In this document: positions 26,501 to 38,500 of the stretch, one piece after another
Position numbering within the stretch: position 1 is the stretch's first letter
Layout: each line of letters starts with the position of its first letter
NCBI GenBank assembly: GCA_036365455.1
Contig: JAWQUS010000030.1
Span: 1,240,001 to 1,304,000, forward strand
DNA length: 64,000 nt
From: Macrosoma leucophasiata
Taxonomy: Eukaryota > Arthropoda > Insecta > Lepidoptera > Hedylidae
Direction: 5' to 3'
Notes under the pieces: model-generated
Told to the model about the DNA's origin: nothing
Seen by the model: only the letters and a program-made list of their open reading frames with translations
The model's database searches: none
Translations under genes and position numbers: made by a program

Positions 26501-29500
26501 GACACCATCTGCAGTTGCTCTTTCAAAGACGCTATCTCATTGTGATAAGAGTTAATATCCTCGTTCAAAATCTCGATCTCCGTTTCTTTATCTTTTAATC
26601 TATCCGTTAGTAATTTAAGTTCTTCAATCTTGGACATGAGTTCTGTATTTAAAGAACTGACTCGTTCGACTTCGTTCTCACTATTCTGTAGTTTCAACGA
26701 TGCATTTTCTTGCTCTTTTTCCAATTTAGTCAATTTGAGTTTCAAATCTTTATTGCTGGCAATAAGTTGTTCATTGTCTTCGTTTGCTTTCGCCATGTCC
26801 CGATTGAGGCTGTCAACGGTATCTTGTAGTTGGAAGAGCTCATTTGTTTTCTCATCCAGTGCTTCTTTTAAGTGGTCCAGTTCCTCTGTCTTGTCGTTTA
26901 AGCATCTCTGTAGGTCATCCAAGCGATCTAGATGTTGGTTCAAACTGTCGATCTGTTGGTTCTTCTCTGAAACCAACTGTTCTAGCTTCTTTAATTCCTT
27001 TATCTTCTCTTTCATTTGGTGATTCTCTTCCTCATATTTCTCGAGAACGGTGTTTCTTGATTGTAAGTTTTCTATTTTAACTTCTAATTCGCTTATTTTG
27101 TTTGTTAGATTGCGTTTTTCTTTCGCCAACTCTAATATCATGTTTTCTCGCCTCAATATATCCTCTTTGAGTAAATGTAGGTCTTTTGACTTTTCATTAG
27201 CCTCTTGCGTCAATTCGGCCAATCTCTGATCCAACAGTTTTTTATTTGACGAGAAATTTTCAAGTTGATTCTCATAAAATTTTTTGTCAGTTTCCATCGC
27301 GGCCATAGTGTTCTCTAGAAGAGTTTTTAATTCTTCCACTTCTTCTTTTAAAGCTGGAAACTCGTAAAGTTGCTCTTCGGCGTTCTTCAGTTCCGACTTA
27401 CAAGTCTCTAGCTCCGACCTTGACTTCTTTATTTCGTGCTTCAATTGAGTCAGTATATCGGGAAAGTTTTCTTGTCTCATATCTAAAGTGATACCCAATT
27501 CCCGCAGCGAAGTAAATTCGTCATGTATCTTATTGTCTGTCACTTCTAGAGAGAAGTTGATCTTCTTGGGTTCTACACTGACATCTCTATCGGTGGCGTC
27601 TCTATTGGGATACATCGAACAGTTGTCCGGTAACACCTGAGTCGAATGTTTGATACTGTCCCCAAACTTCGGTCGGAACACGGTAGTTTCGTTGACGTTT
27701 CTTTTGTACCCATCTTTATTCTGCGTCGAAGTCAAATGCGCAGGGAGGGAATCCGCGCGCGGCGTGAAGACAGTTCCATCAAACGTATCGCCGTATTCGT
27801 TAAGCGAACACATATTAGGTCGCTGTAGATCGGGTGGCAACGTTCTGTTTAACTGTGTTTTTTCATCAAAAGGTGCGTTTAGGCTAATGTTGTGAGCTTT
27901 TAGTTCGGCGCGTCTCATTTGTAAGTCCTGCTCATCGAACTCCGAAATGGAGACGATGTCGCTAAGTGTGCGTGCAGAAGCTTTGCCCTCGACCTCGCTC
28001 TTCGGCTGACTGGGCTCGTCCTCCAGTTTTAGCGCTGTAAATGAATCATAGATCAGTACCGGTCTAGACGACCGTATATCCTAAATACGTTTTGGATGCG
28101 GTCCAACTGCATTAGGTTATAGTTAAATTTAAAAAACGTCTTGCGCATAATGCTTGTTTATTGCTACGAAGTAAGTCGTTTTGTCGATTATATTTGTCAA
28201 CTGATTAATTTATTGGACATGTAAAATTTTAAGGATTTTCGAAAAGAATTTACTTGGTGTTGAAAATAAACACAAAAAATTTGGGAAGTTGGTAACTCAA
28301 TTTGCACGTTTTGGGCAGACGAACTAGAAAACCGCACAGTCCAGTCTGTGCTTGTGACAATAACTCACCCATGAGCTCGTTAAGTTGTTCCTCCTTCTCA
28401 GCCAAGGTGCGCTGGTGTTCTCGGAGGCCAGACTGCAGACGTTCCTTGTCTTCTTCTAAAGCCTTGGCGACGTTCTCCAGCTGGGCCATCTTAGACTGCG
28501 CGTGTGATAGCTCCCGCTCCAGGATTATCACTTTATCTTTTGGGTTGCCTGCACCAACATAAATAATAATAAATTACACTTGGACCTAACTTATAGATCC
28601 GTCATGTCAGGTTCCGTTTTTTGTCACAGAACCCTAAATATTAATGTTGCCCATTTATAAGAGTAATGAATATGACGGAAACCTAATTTCTGAGCTCTAT
28701 GGAGAAAGCGTAGGATGAAGTATAACATGTTTACACCCACGATTCGCCAATCATGTTTTTTGAGTTTCATTCCATTAATATTAGTCAAGAACATTTCTGA
28801 CAGTCAAGATTTGATTTTATGAGCGTTTTTATATCGCATTATCTTTTTTTTATGTAATGGAAGTGGCAAACAAGCGTGCAGTTAACATTGATGTTAAGTG
28901 ATTTAGGTCAAAATGCAGATGCTTTACCACTCCTGAGGCCTAAGATGTTATATCTCTGTGCCGGAAATTACAGGGCCGTATATTTCCACCTGACCGGAAC
29001 ACGATAGTGCTGAACACTACCATTTAGCGGCAAGTATATTAGGTAATGCGGTGGTGCCTACACCCGCGAGCTCCGTCACTGGAGCTTTACCACCAGTAAA
29101 AAGTCTGAGGGCATGTTTGCTCAGTTATACATAATCAATTGACCACTAAATTTTCCAGGTCACTCGGCGAGTGCAAAGACAGCCTTTTGAGAGATCAACC
29201 TAAAACTGGACACTGCAAACATTGTCATGTCACGCGTGTCAACTGAATATTTACTGTTTTTTACACTTAAGTAAAACCAGGCCTTGTAATATTTACGTAG
29301 CTTAGCTATGTAACTTACATGAGTTTCCATACACAGCGTGTTGTTCGTCCAGTTTGTCTCTCTCATCCAACGTTTGTTTCAGTCGGGCTAGCTGTTTGTC
29401 TTTCAATTCCAATTCTTCTTTTAACCGTTCAACCTGTAAAATGACGATGCTTTGTAGATAAAACGCATGATTTTAAATATTTATATTTTATACTAATCAG

Positions 29501-32500
29501 TAATTCAAAACTACGACACTTTTATACCGTTCGTTGTGTAATTTGTGAGAATTTCTTTTTTTAAATTTGGCACGGTTAGTTGTCATGGGTGAAAACGAGT
29601 GCAAATACGCGTGTAGCAATACGAAGTGCACTTTTATTTATTGATTTATACTTTAATGCACAAGAACAGTACATAGGGCGGACTTAATGCCACTAGGCAT
29701 TATCTCCCAGTAAACCATTGGGTAGTACAGTACTTTTCGCCACATGTACGCATCAAAACAACATGCGACGACACCAGTGCGTACGCATCGTTGCGCTGCT
29801 GCTGCAGGCGGCGGGCAGCGGGCAGCGGGCAGCACGTGACGTCACCTGCAGCGTGCAGTGTGCAGTGTGCAGTACCTGCGAGCCGGCGTCGTGCAGGCGC
29901 ACGTGCAGCGCGGCGGCGGCGGAGTGCGCGAGCGCGTGCGCGTCGTTGCGCTGCTGCTGCAGGCGGCGGGCAGCGGGCAGCGGGCAGCACGTGACGTCAC
30001 CTGCAGCGTGCAGTGTGCAGTACCTGCGAGCCGGCGTCGTGCAGGCGCACGTGCAGCGCGGCGGCGGCGGAGTGCGCGAGCGCGTGCGCGTCGTTGCGCT
30101 GCTGCTGCAGGCGGCGGGCAGCGGGCAGCGGGCAGCACGTGACGTCACCTGCAGCGTGCAGTGTGCAGTACCTGCGAGCCGGCGTCGTGCAGGCGCACGT
30201 GCAGCGCGGCGGCGGCGGAGTGCGCGAGCGCGTGCGCGTCGTTGCGCTGCTGCTGCAGGCGGCGGGCAGCGGGCAGCGGGCAGCACGTGACGTCACCTGC
30301 AGCGTGCAGTGTGCAGTGTGCAGTACCTGCGAGCCGGCGTCGTGCAGGCGCACGTGCAGCGCGGCGGCGGCGGAGTGCGCGAGCGCGTGCGCGTCGTTGC
30401 GCTGCTGCTGCAGGCGGCGGGCAGCGGGCAGCGGGCAGCACGTGACGTCACCTGCAGCGTGCAGTGTGCAGTGTGCAGTACCTGCGAGCCGGCGTCGTGC
30501 AGGCGCACGTGCAGCGCGGCGGCGGCGGAGTGCGCGAGCGCGTGCGCGTCGTTGCGCTGCTGCTGCAGGCGGCGGGCAGCGGGCAGCGGGCAGCACGTGA
30601 CGTCACCTGCAGCGTGCAGTGTGCAGTACCTGCGAGCCGGCGTCGTGCAGGCGCACGTGCAGCGCGGCGGCGGCGGAGTGCGCGAGCGCGTGCGCGTCGT
30701 TGCGCTGCTGCTGCAGGCGGCGGGCAGCGGGCAGCGGGCAGCACGTGACGTCACCTGCAGCGTGCAGTGTGCAGTACCTGCGAGCCGGCGTCGTGCAGGC
30801 GCACGTGCAGCGCGGCGGCGGCGGAGTGCGCGAGCGCGTGCGCGTCGTTGCGCTGCTGCTGCAGGCGGCGGGCAGCGGGCAGCGGGCAGCACGTGACGTC
30901 ACCTGCAGCGTGCAGTGTGCAGTACCTGCGAGCCGGCGTCGTGCAGGCGCACGTGCAGCGCGGCGGCGGCGGAGTGCGCGAGCGCGTGCGCGTCGTTGCG
31001 CTGCTGCTGCAGGCGGCGGGCAGCGGGCAGCGGGCAGCACGTGACGTCACCTGCAGCGTGCAGTGTGCAGTACCTGCGAGCCGGCGTCGTGCAGGCGCAC
31101 GTGCAGCGCGGCGGCGGCGGAGTGCGCGAGCGCGTGCGCGTCGTTGCGCTGCTGCTGCAGGCGGCGGGCAGCGGGCAGCGGGCAGCACGTGACGTCACCT
31201 GCAGCGTGCAGTGTGCAGTACCTGCGAGCCGGCGTCGTGCAGGCGCACGTGCAGCGCGGCGGCGGCGGAGTGCGCGAGCGCGTGCGCGTCGTTGCGCTGC
31301 TGCTGCAGGCGGCGGGCAGCGGGCAGCGGGCAGCACGTGACGTCACCTGCAGCGTGCAGTGTGCAGTACCTGCGAGCCGGCGTCGTGCAGGCGCACGTGC
31401 AGCGCGGCGGCGGCGGAGTGCGCGAGCGCGTGCGCGTCGTTGCGCTGCTGCTGCAGGCGGCGGGCAGCGGGCAGCGGGCAGCACGTGACGTCACCTGCAG
31501 CGTGCAGTGTGCAGTACCTGCGAGCCGGCGTCGTGCAGGCGCACGTGCAGCGCGGCGGCGGCGGAGTGCGCGAGCGCGTGCGCGTCGTTGCGCTGCTGCT
31601 GCAGGCGGCGGGCAGCGGGCAGCGGGCAGCACGTGACGTCACCTGCAGCGTGCAGTGTGCAGTACCTGCGAGCCGGCGTCGTGCAGGCGCACGTGCAGCG
31701 CGGCGGCGGCGGAGTGCGCGAGCGCGTGCGCGTCGTTGCGCTGCTGCTGCAGGCGGCGGGCAGCGGGCAGCGGGCAGCACGTGACGTCACCTGCAGCGTG
31801 CAGTGTGCAGTACCTGCGAGCCGGCGTCGTGCAGGCGCACGTGCAGCGCGGCGGCGGCGGAGTGCGCGAGCGCGTGCGCGTCGTTGCGCTGCTGCTGCAG
31901 GCGGCGGGCAGCGGGCAGCGGGCAGCACGTGACGTCACCTGCAGCGTGCAGTGTGCAGTACCTGCGAGCCGGCGTCGTGCAGGCGCACGTGCAGCGCGGC
32001 GGCGGCGGAGTGCGCGAGCGCGTGCGCGTCGTTGCGCTGCTGCTGCAGGCGCGCGGACAGCGACGAGATGCGCAGCGCCTGCTCCGACATGCGCGCCTGC
32101 AGCACGTCGCGCTCGGCGCGCACCTCCTGCCGAGAAAAAACACGAAAATGGTAAAAAAAAAAGGCGTCCTACTAACATTTAAACGAGCACCGATAATATT
32201 CCACTTAAAATGGCGAGAAAATAAATATTTGTTGATGACACATAGATGGTAAACAAACATGCGATTCACGTAGACGTCCACTGCCGCCTATAAACATTTA
32301 AATGAGGTGAACGTGTGTTTTCACCCATCAAGCTTCAACTGTTTTCCTTCTGTGTGTGTTTCCCGCGTAATTCTTAATTCGCGTATTCCTGTATAATGGC
32401 AATGGTAGTGGTATACCCACAAATAGCAATTTACATTTGTAGTAAAATTTTATACTGAGTCTAGCCAAATTATCTCAAAAAAGTGAAAGGCAACCGATTT

Positions 32501-35500
32501 AGGCCAAACCATAGTTTACCTCTATGCCAGTAATACATACATTGCCATCATCAATAGTGCTTCACATTACCATTTAGGGCTCATACAGACGCGGGGCAAT
32601 AAAATTAGTCATACAGTCCGTAGAAAGGGAAAATTACACCTACGCCAATTTCGTTACCCAATCGAACTACAATCTCCGGAAAATTACCCAACGTTTTTTT
32701 TGCCGTCGCTAAATCACATACAAAGCGTCTATTTGTAAACATAAGAACGTCATTATCAATTCCCCAAATAACGTGTACCTCAGAATGAGTAGCTTTTTAT
32801 AAGACAGCTTCTTATTAACATAGTAATTTTATTAATTTGCTCTCTTTTATCCCTACAAGTACTCAGACCATGAATTCATTTACCTATTCAAATATGTATA
32901 TGATAATTTAATAAGACATCACGCAACCCTGTTTGTATCAAACGAGACACACACAGATAACAAACCTCCTCCTATGTGGAGTCCGTACATCACGCAACAT
33001 ATTATTATATCATGCTAGTGACCAACCGCGACTTTGCATCTGAAAGTTCTGTTACCCAACTTCTAATTGAAAGAAAGAAAGAAACTAATTGAATGTTACG
33101 TTAAATTGCCATCATACTTTTCTAAATCTGTTTAATTTGTGAAAGTATAACAGACAGACAGAATTTTGTATTTGACTTTCGAATATTTAAGACTCCGTTC
33201 AAGGTTCCCAATGATATTAACAATTAAATTTTTGGTCCGAAAAAAAACTGTTAATAAATAAAACAATTCAGAACATTCCTGTGTGCCTTGGTACTTCATT
33301 TTACGATGTTTAACTTTTATAACATGACAGTATGTATTATATTTTCTTTAAGAGGGGATGATTGTAGGGACTTGGTACATTATAATAAATTGAGTAAAGT
33401 TTCTGTAAGCGTGCATAGCCGCACATGTCGTTTGCCCCGACAGTCGTCCTGCTCCCCTTGTGTAAATCAGTCGTAGTTATGTCAATATTGTGTGTGTTGT
33501 AATGGGTATAAACAAGACTCTCCAATCAGATTCGGACTTTTATTTACTCTTCAAAAAGTTATATAGGTACAACAAATCCAACACAAGTCCATCTGCTGAA
33601 TCACATACTGTCCGTCTTTTTTACACGTTCTCTAGTGTTAAAAATTATTAAAGAGCGTTTTGACCAAGTTTAGTTTGTAATTGTATGTCTTATAACAAAC
33701 TTTGAGAAACTTCCCAACCACTTTGGAGTAATTTCAACTATGTTGATACATTGCAGAATAGAACTTTCAAGTTCGATTTGTTTCTTCAACAATTGCTTAT
33801 CTTATAATTATTATAGATTGCACAAGATTTATGATAACTAAGATTATCTGCCAGTGAATGACAAGGAATGTCCCATATTTTTTTGTTTAGTCTTATCTTG
33901 CCGTTTGTAAAAGAGAGTATGGAACATTCTGTTGATACCTATTTTTATTATTAAGTATTTTTGGACTATTATTAATTTATTTACTTTGACATATTAATCA
34001 ACGTATCAGTTGTTATTCGCTTTAATTTTATATTTGTAATTTGACCTATCACAAGCAAATTCTATTATTTCCAAGTGATTAAATGAATTTTTGAGTTTGA
34101 GTTTGAGTTTGAGTTTGAGTTTATCTATCGTTACTACAACTTCCTCTAAATGTGCATTATTCAATGTGATGTTTTAGTTTTTGACACAGAATACTAAGTG
34201 AAACAATCGCCTCTACTATAAGACAATTTAAAGACATGCAAATCCCATTCTGAAGTGTTTCTTAATTGATCTACTTTGGAAGTTTAACAGTACAGTACAA
34301 CTAGTATCTATATATCACGGAAATAAAATTCACCTACCCAAACAGGCGGAATTTCAAGTATCAACTTGAATTACACGGCACCGAATTTCCGTATTCACTT
34401 CGTCACTTCAATTTGTTTTACTAAATACGATTTCCAAATTTTATCGTCTCAACACAACACTAAACTGTACCAATCCAGTCGCATGCAGTTAACAGCGACG
34501 TTAACCTGCGACCACTAACGGTCCCCGGCTAATTTTACCCCGGCCCAGTTTCAGCACGCGCCCAACGATCGCCGGGTCAGGCCGGGTCTGTCGTCTGATG
34601 GCTTGTTTCAACAGAATCGAGCTATTTACTAATGGGCATTTTGTTTGCGTTCATTAGGACGTTTTTTTGGGGTGGAGAAGGTGTGTCGATGACGTGACAT
34701 CAACGACACGTCTGATCGACATCCGCACGTTAAATGGTATTATTTTATTGGTCAATCTATGTGTAGAATTAAATTTAAGGAAAGGAGCTCAGATAGGTCT
34801 TTTTTATGTTATGGAAGTGGCAAACAAGCTTGCAGTTCACATTGATGTTAAGTGATAACTGCAGCCTAATGCACATACCACTCCTGAGGCCTAAGGTGTT
34901 GAGCCTCTGTGCCGGAAATTACAGGGTCATACATTACCACCTGACCGGAACACGATAGTGCTGAACACTACCATTTAGCGACAAGTTTATAGGTAATGCG
35001 GTGGTGCCTACGCCCGCGAGCTCCGTCACTGGAGCTCTACCACCTTGATGTATTACCTTATAATAACTATCACAAAGCAAAACAATTAAGGCCTTAAGAT
35101 TGTGGCAACGCATCTGTATTTTTAATCTGTAATTTTTGTGTATAAGGCTGCAGTATTCACTTGATAATTAATGTGAACTTTATTGTTTTATGAAACGAAG
35201 GTGGCAAACAAGCATGCAGCTCACATTGATGTTAAGCGATAACTGCAACCTATAGACATCTATACAGGAATTAGAGGTCAAAATGCAGATGCGTCACCAC
35301 CCCTGACACCTAAGTGGGTTATGTATCTGTGGTAGTTATTACAGGGCCATACATTACCATCTAACCGAAACACGTTGTGCTGATTACTACCATTTGGCGG
35401 CAGACAGATTAGGTAAAGCAGGGGTGCCTACGCCCTCAAGCTCCGACACTGGAACTTTACCACCAGTAAACATGTTTGCCACCATCATTCCAAAAAATAA

Positions 35501-38500
35501 TATACAGTTGTTTTTATATTATTTCACATTAACACATGCTTGTGAAATATATTTTATTTTAAAGAAAAATGGAAAGAAAAATTTGACTTCAGGCGAATAA
35601 ATGTGAAGGAAAGATTTGACAAATCGGGCAGGACTTCAGTAGCTCAATTGGAAGAGCGGCTGGACTAGATTCCCAGTAGGCCGCGAGTTCGAGTCTCGCC
35701 TGAAGTCAAATTTTTCTTTCCATTTTTCTTTAAAATAAAATAATATACAGCTTAAAAATATTAAAGAAAGTAAATACGTCAACAAAATAAAAACACTGTA
35801 TCCAGATCGTGCGCAGTTCATTTGGTAATAAGCATGACTTACAAGCTAAATTAAATTAAATTAACATCAAAACGCTTTATTTTCATGCTTATTAAATCTA
35901 AAACCGTGAAGAGCATTTGCTTTGAAGTTATTTGCGCTAATAAAATATTCCTATTTCTAGAAAATGCTATCTTTTGATCCCAGAGCTTACCCTTAATATG
36001 TAACGCCATGACTTAGCGTAAAATCTTATTTCCTCAACACAATTTTAGACATAGCATTTAAAAATATGTGCAGAATATCATAATATAGTCTGCCGGCCAA
36101 TATTAGTTACATTTTAATGAATATTGGCCGGCAGACTATGTTTTTGCGGGACTTGACTTGAGAACAAAGCAACAAAAAGAACTAAATGAATATATACGAA
36201 TAACTATTTTAGAAATACGGAGATAAGGTTCAAATTATCTAGCACCTGTGCCAACAGAGAATCGTCAGCACGCACGTTAGTGTCACTTCATTTCTACTGT
36301 CAATTAGAGTTGAATTGAAATTCAGCTTATGGGATTAACCTAAGGCCTAGAGCACTTAAATTATGGCAAGAAAAATATCGTAGCACTTACAAATCAAGCA
36401 GTTTTATCTTTAATCACAGGGGTTTATTTTGACACAGACAAAATCTTAGATTGGAGACTATAGGTAGCGTAGACTTCAATATTAATATAAAGCATGGTCG
36501 TTTGTTACTTTCAGTTGACAAAAATAACATCGTAATCTTATAAACAAAAATCAGATAGGTACCAGTATTTGGTATAAAAGAGCATTTTGACTAAAATCAG
36601 TTCAATTGATATACGTATTACGTAGATACATAAGTTTAGAAGTAGGTACAACAGCTGTTAGCTGGCACAAGTTGACACGGGCAGTTCTTGTACTATTTTC
36701 GATTCGTACACCAAAGAACATAATAATATGTCAAAGGGTTGACACAGATTTTACTTGATTTTATTTAAATAGTTTTTTAAGTACAATAAATGTAATACAT
36801 TTTTGTTGGTTTGAAAAGCGACCGAAACTTCGGGTTGATTTCAAATAAACATTTTAGTATAACATACGCGAGTCAAATCCGAAAAAAAAATGTATAGACA
36901 CATATTTGCCAAAAAGGTATACACAAGCACTATATATATTTGGATCACTAACATTGTGTTCGTACATTAGTTATATCACTTTAGATAGATAGTTCAGTGT
37001 AAACATATTGTGTTGGCAAGCGACCAGAGGTGGAGATCACGGCAGTGACATTATGCCAATTGATGCGACCCTCCATTGTTACGCTCTCACGCTTTGTTAT
37101 ATTTGCGTGTTCTATAGTAGACGAATTCGGTTTTTGTAACAATTTTTTTTATGTTACGAAGGTAACCAGCAAGCATGCAGTTTTATGCAGCCTATAGATA
37201 TCAACGCAATAACCATCAAAATGGAGATGCGTTGCCGCCCCTGAGACCTTACTTGTTATGTCTCTGTGATACACGTAACTTCACGCCTGTAATCCCCCAA
37301 GGAGTAGGCAGAGGTAAATGCATGCATTCAAGCACACAATGCAAATACCCACGATTCGTTGTTGCCATCTCCGAGCACATTACCATACTCCGAAGTACTG
37401 AGAAACTTCCAAAAAATGGAAAAACCCCAATAGAACCAGAGATAAAGGATTTCAAACCGATATCTCTGATAGCCCCCGACCCGGGAATCGAACCCAGGAC
37501 CTCCAGCGTAGTAGTAGTGGCCTAGGCCTAGGACTAGGCTACTGAGGCAATTATAGTTATTACATTACCATCTAAACAAACATGTAAGGGTTCAAAACTA
37601 CTATTTGGCGGCAGATAGATTAGGTAATACGGTGGTGGCTACGCCCTCGAGTCCCTAAATTGGACCCTTCCCACCAGTGAAGAGATTATTTAAAAGTTGC
37701 AAATTTTAATATATTTAAAGTCACGTGTTTCTAATATATTCCATAAACATTCGTCAATTGAACCAGATTGGAGCTCGATTGTGCATTTATTGAACACAAT
37801 CACACAATGCAATAATCATGACATGTCTGCATTGTAAATCTATTTGCGAACTGTTCCAAGGGGCACTTTTAAACTGTTGAGACATGACAGTATCATGAAG
37901 ATTCTTATTCCTTTAGTCTAAGCATGAAAACAAGTACTCGTGTAGTACAGAATTAGAAATTGAGTTATTTTTAAACATTAATGACATACAAATTTGTTGT
38001 TTTACTGAACATTGGTTGAAAAATAGTTAATTAATATTCAATTTTAGTGGGCACCAGGTAGGCAGTTCGTTCTGTAGGTCACATGCAATACGTGGTGGCT
38101 CTCTTATATTGTTAAAAAAGTCATTAAACATAAAGAACGCAGAGATATAGTGAGTCTTTCCGTTGAACGAACTGCAGAAATAACTTGTGTGGAGTTTGAG
38201 CGCGAAAAAAATTTAGATGTTGTACTAAACAATCTAACTGCTTCAAAAAAACGTGTCATTATTTACGGCGATTTCAATATAAATTTGTTGGAGGAAACTC
38301 CAACAACTGTGAGGTTTAAATCGTTACTTATGTCATTTCATTTAATCTGCATAATTTGTTCTCAGAACCTACTAGAATTACACAGAACTCAGCGACATGC
38401 ATAGACAATATTTTTATCGATTTTGATAACCTACACATAAAAATATTTTGACTGAATTAAGCTCCGACCATTGTGGTCAGTTAGTTTACTTCTGTGGTCA

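Noticed and set aside
26228..27895. Plus-strand frames over exon 14
   Set aside because: They are antisense shadows of a strongly coding minus-strand exon.
15505..32043. CRISPR array
   Set aside because: Units are contiguous exon copies without unique spacers, in a eukaryotic gene.
29718..32252. Many overlapping plus- and minus-strand open frames in the exon-11 array
   Set aside because: They are shadows of the repeat unit; only the 81-nt minus frame continues a real exon.
35632..35706. Functional tRNA gene
   Set aside because: The fold is tRNA-like, but the same sequence recurs in several copies with shared flanks, the anticodon stem has a mismatch and the T-stem is imperfect, so it is a SINE head.
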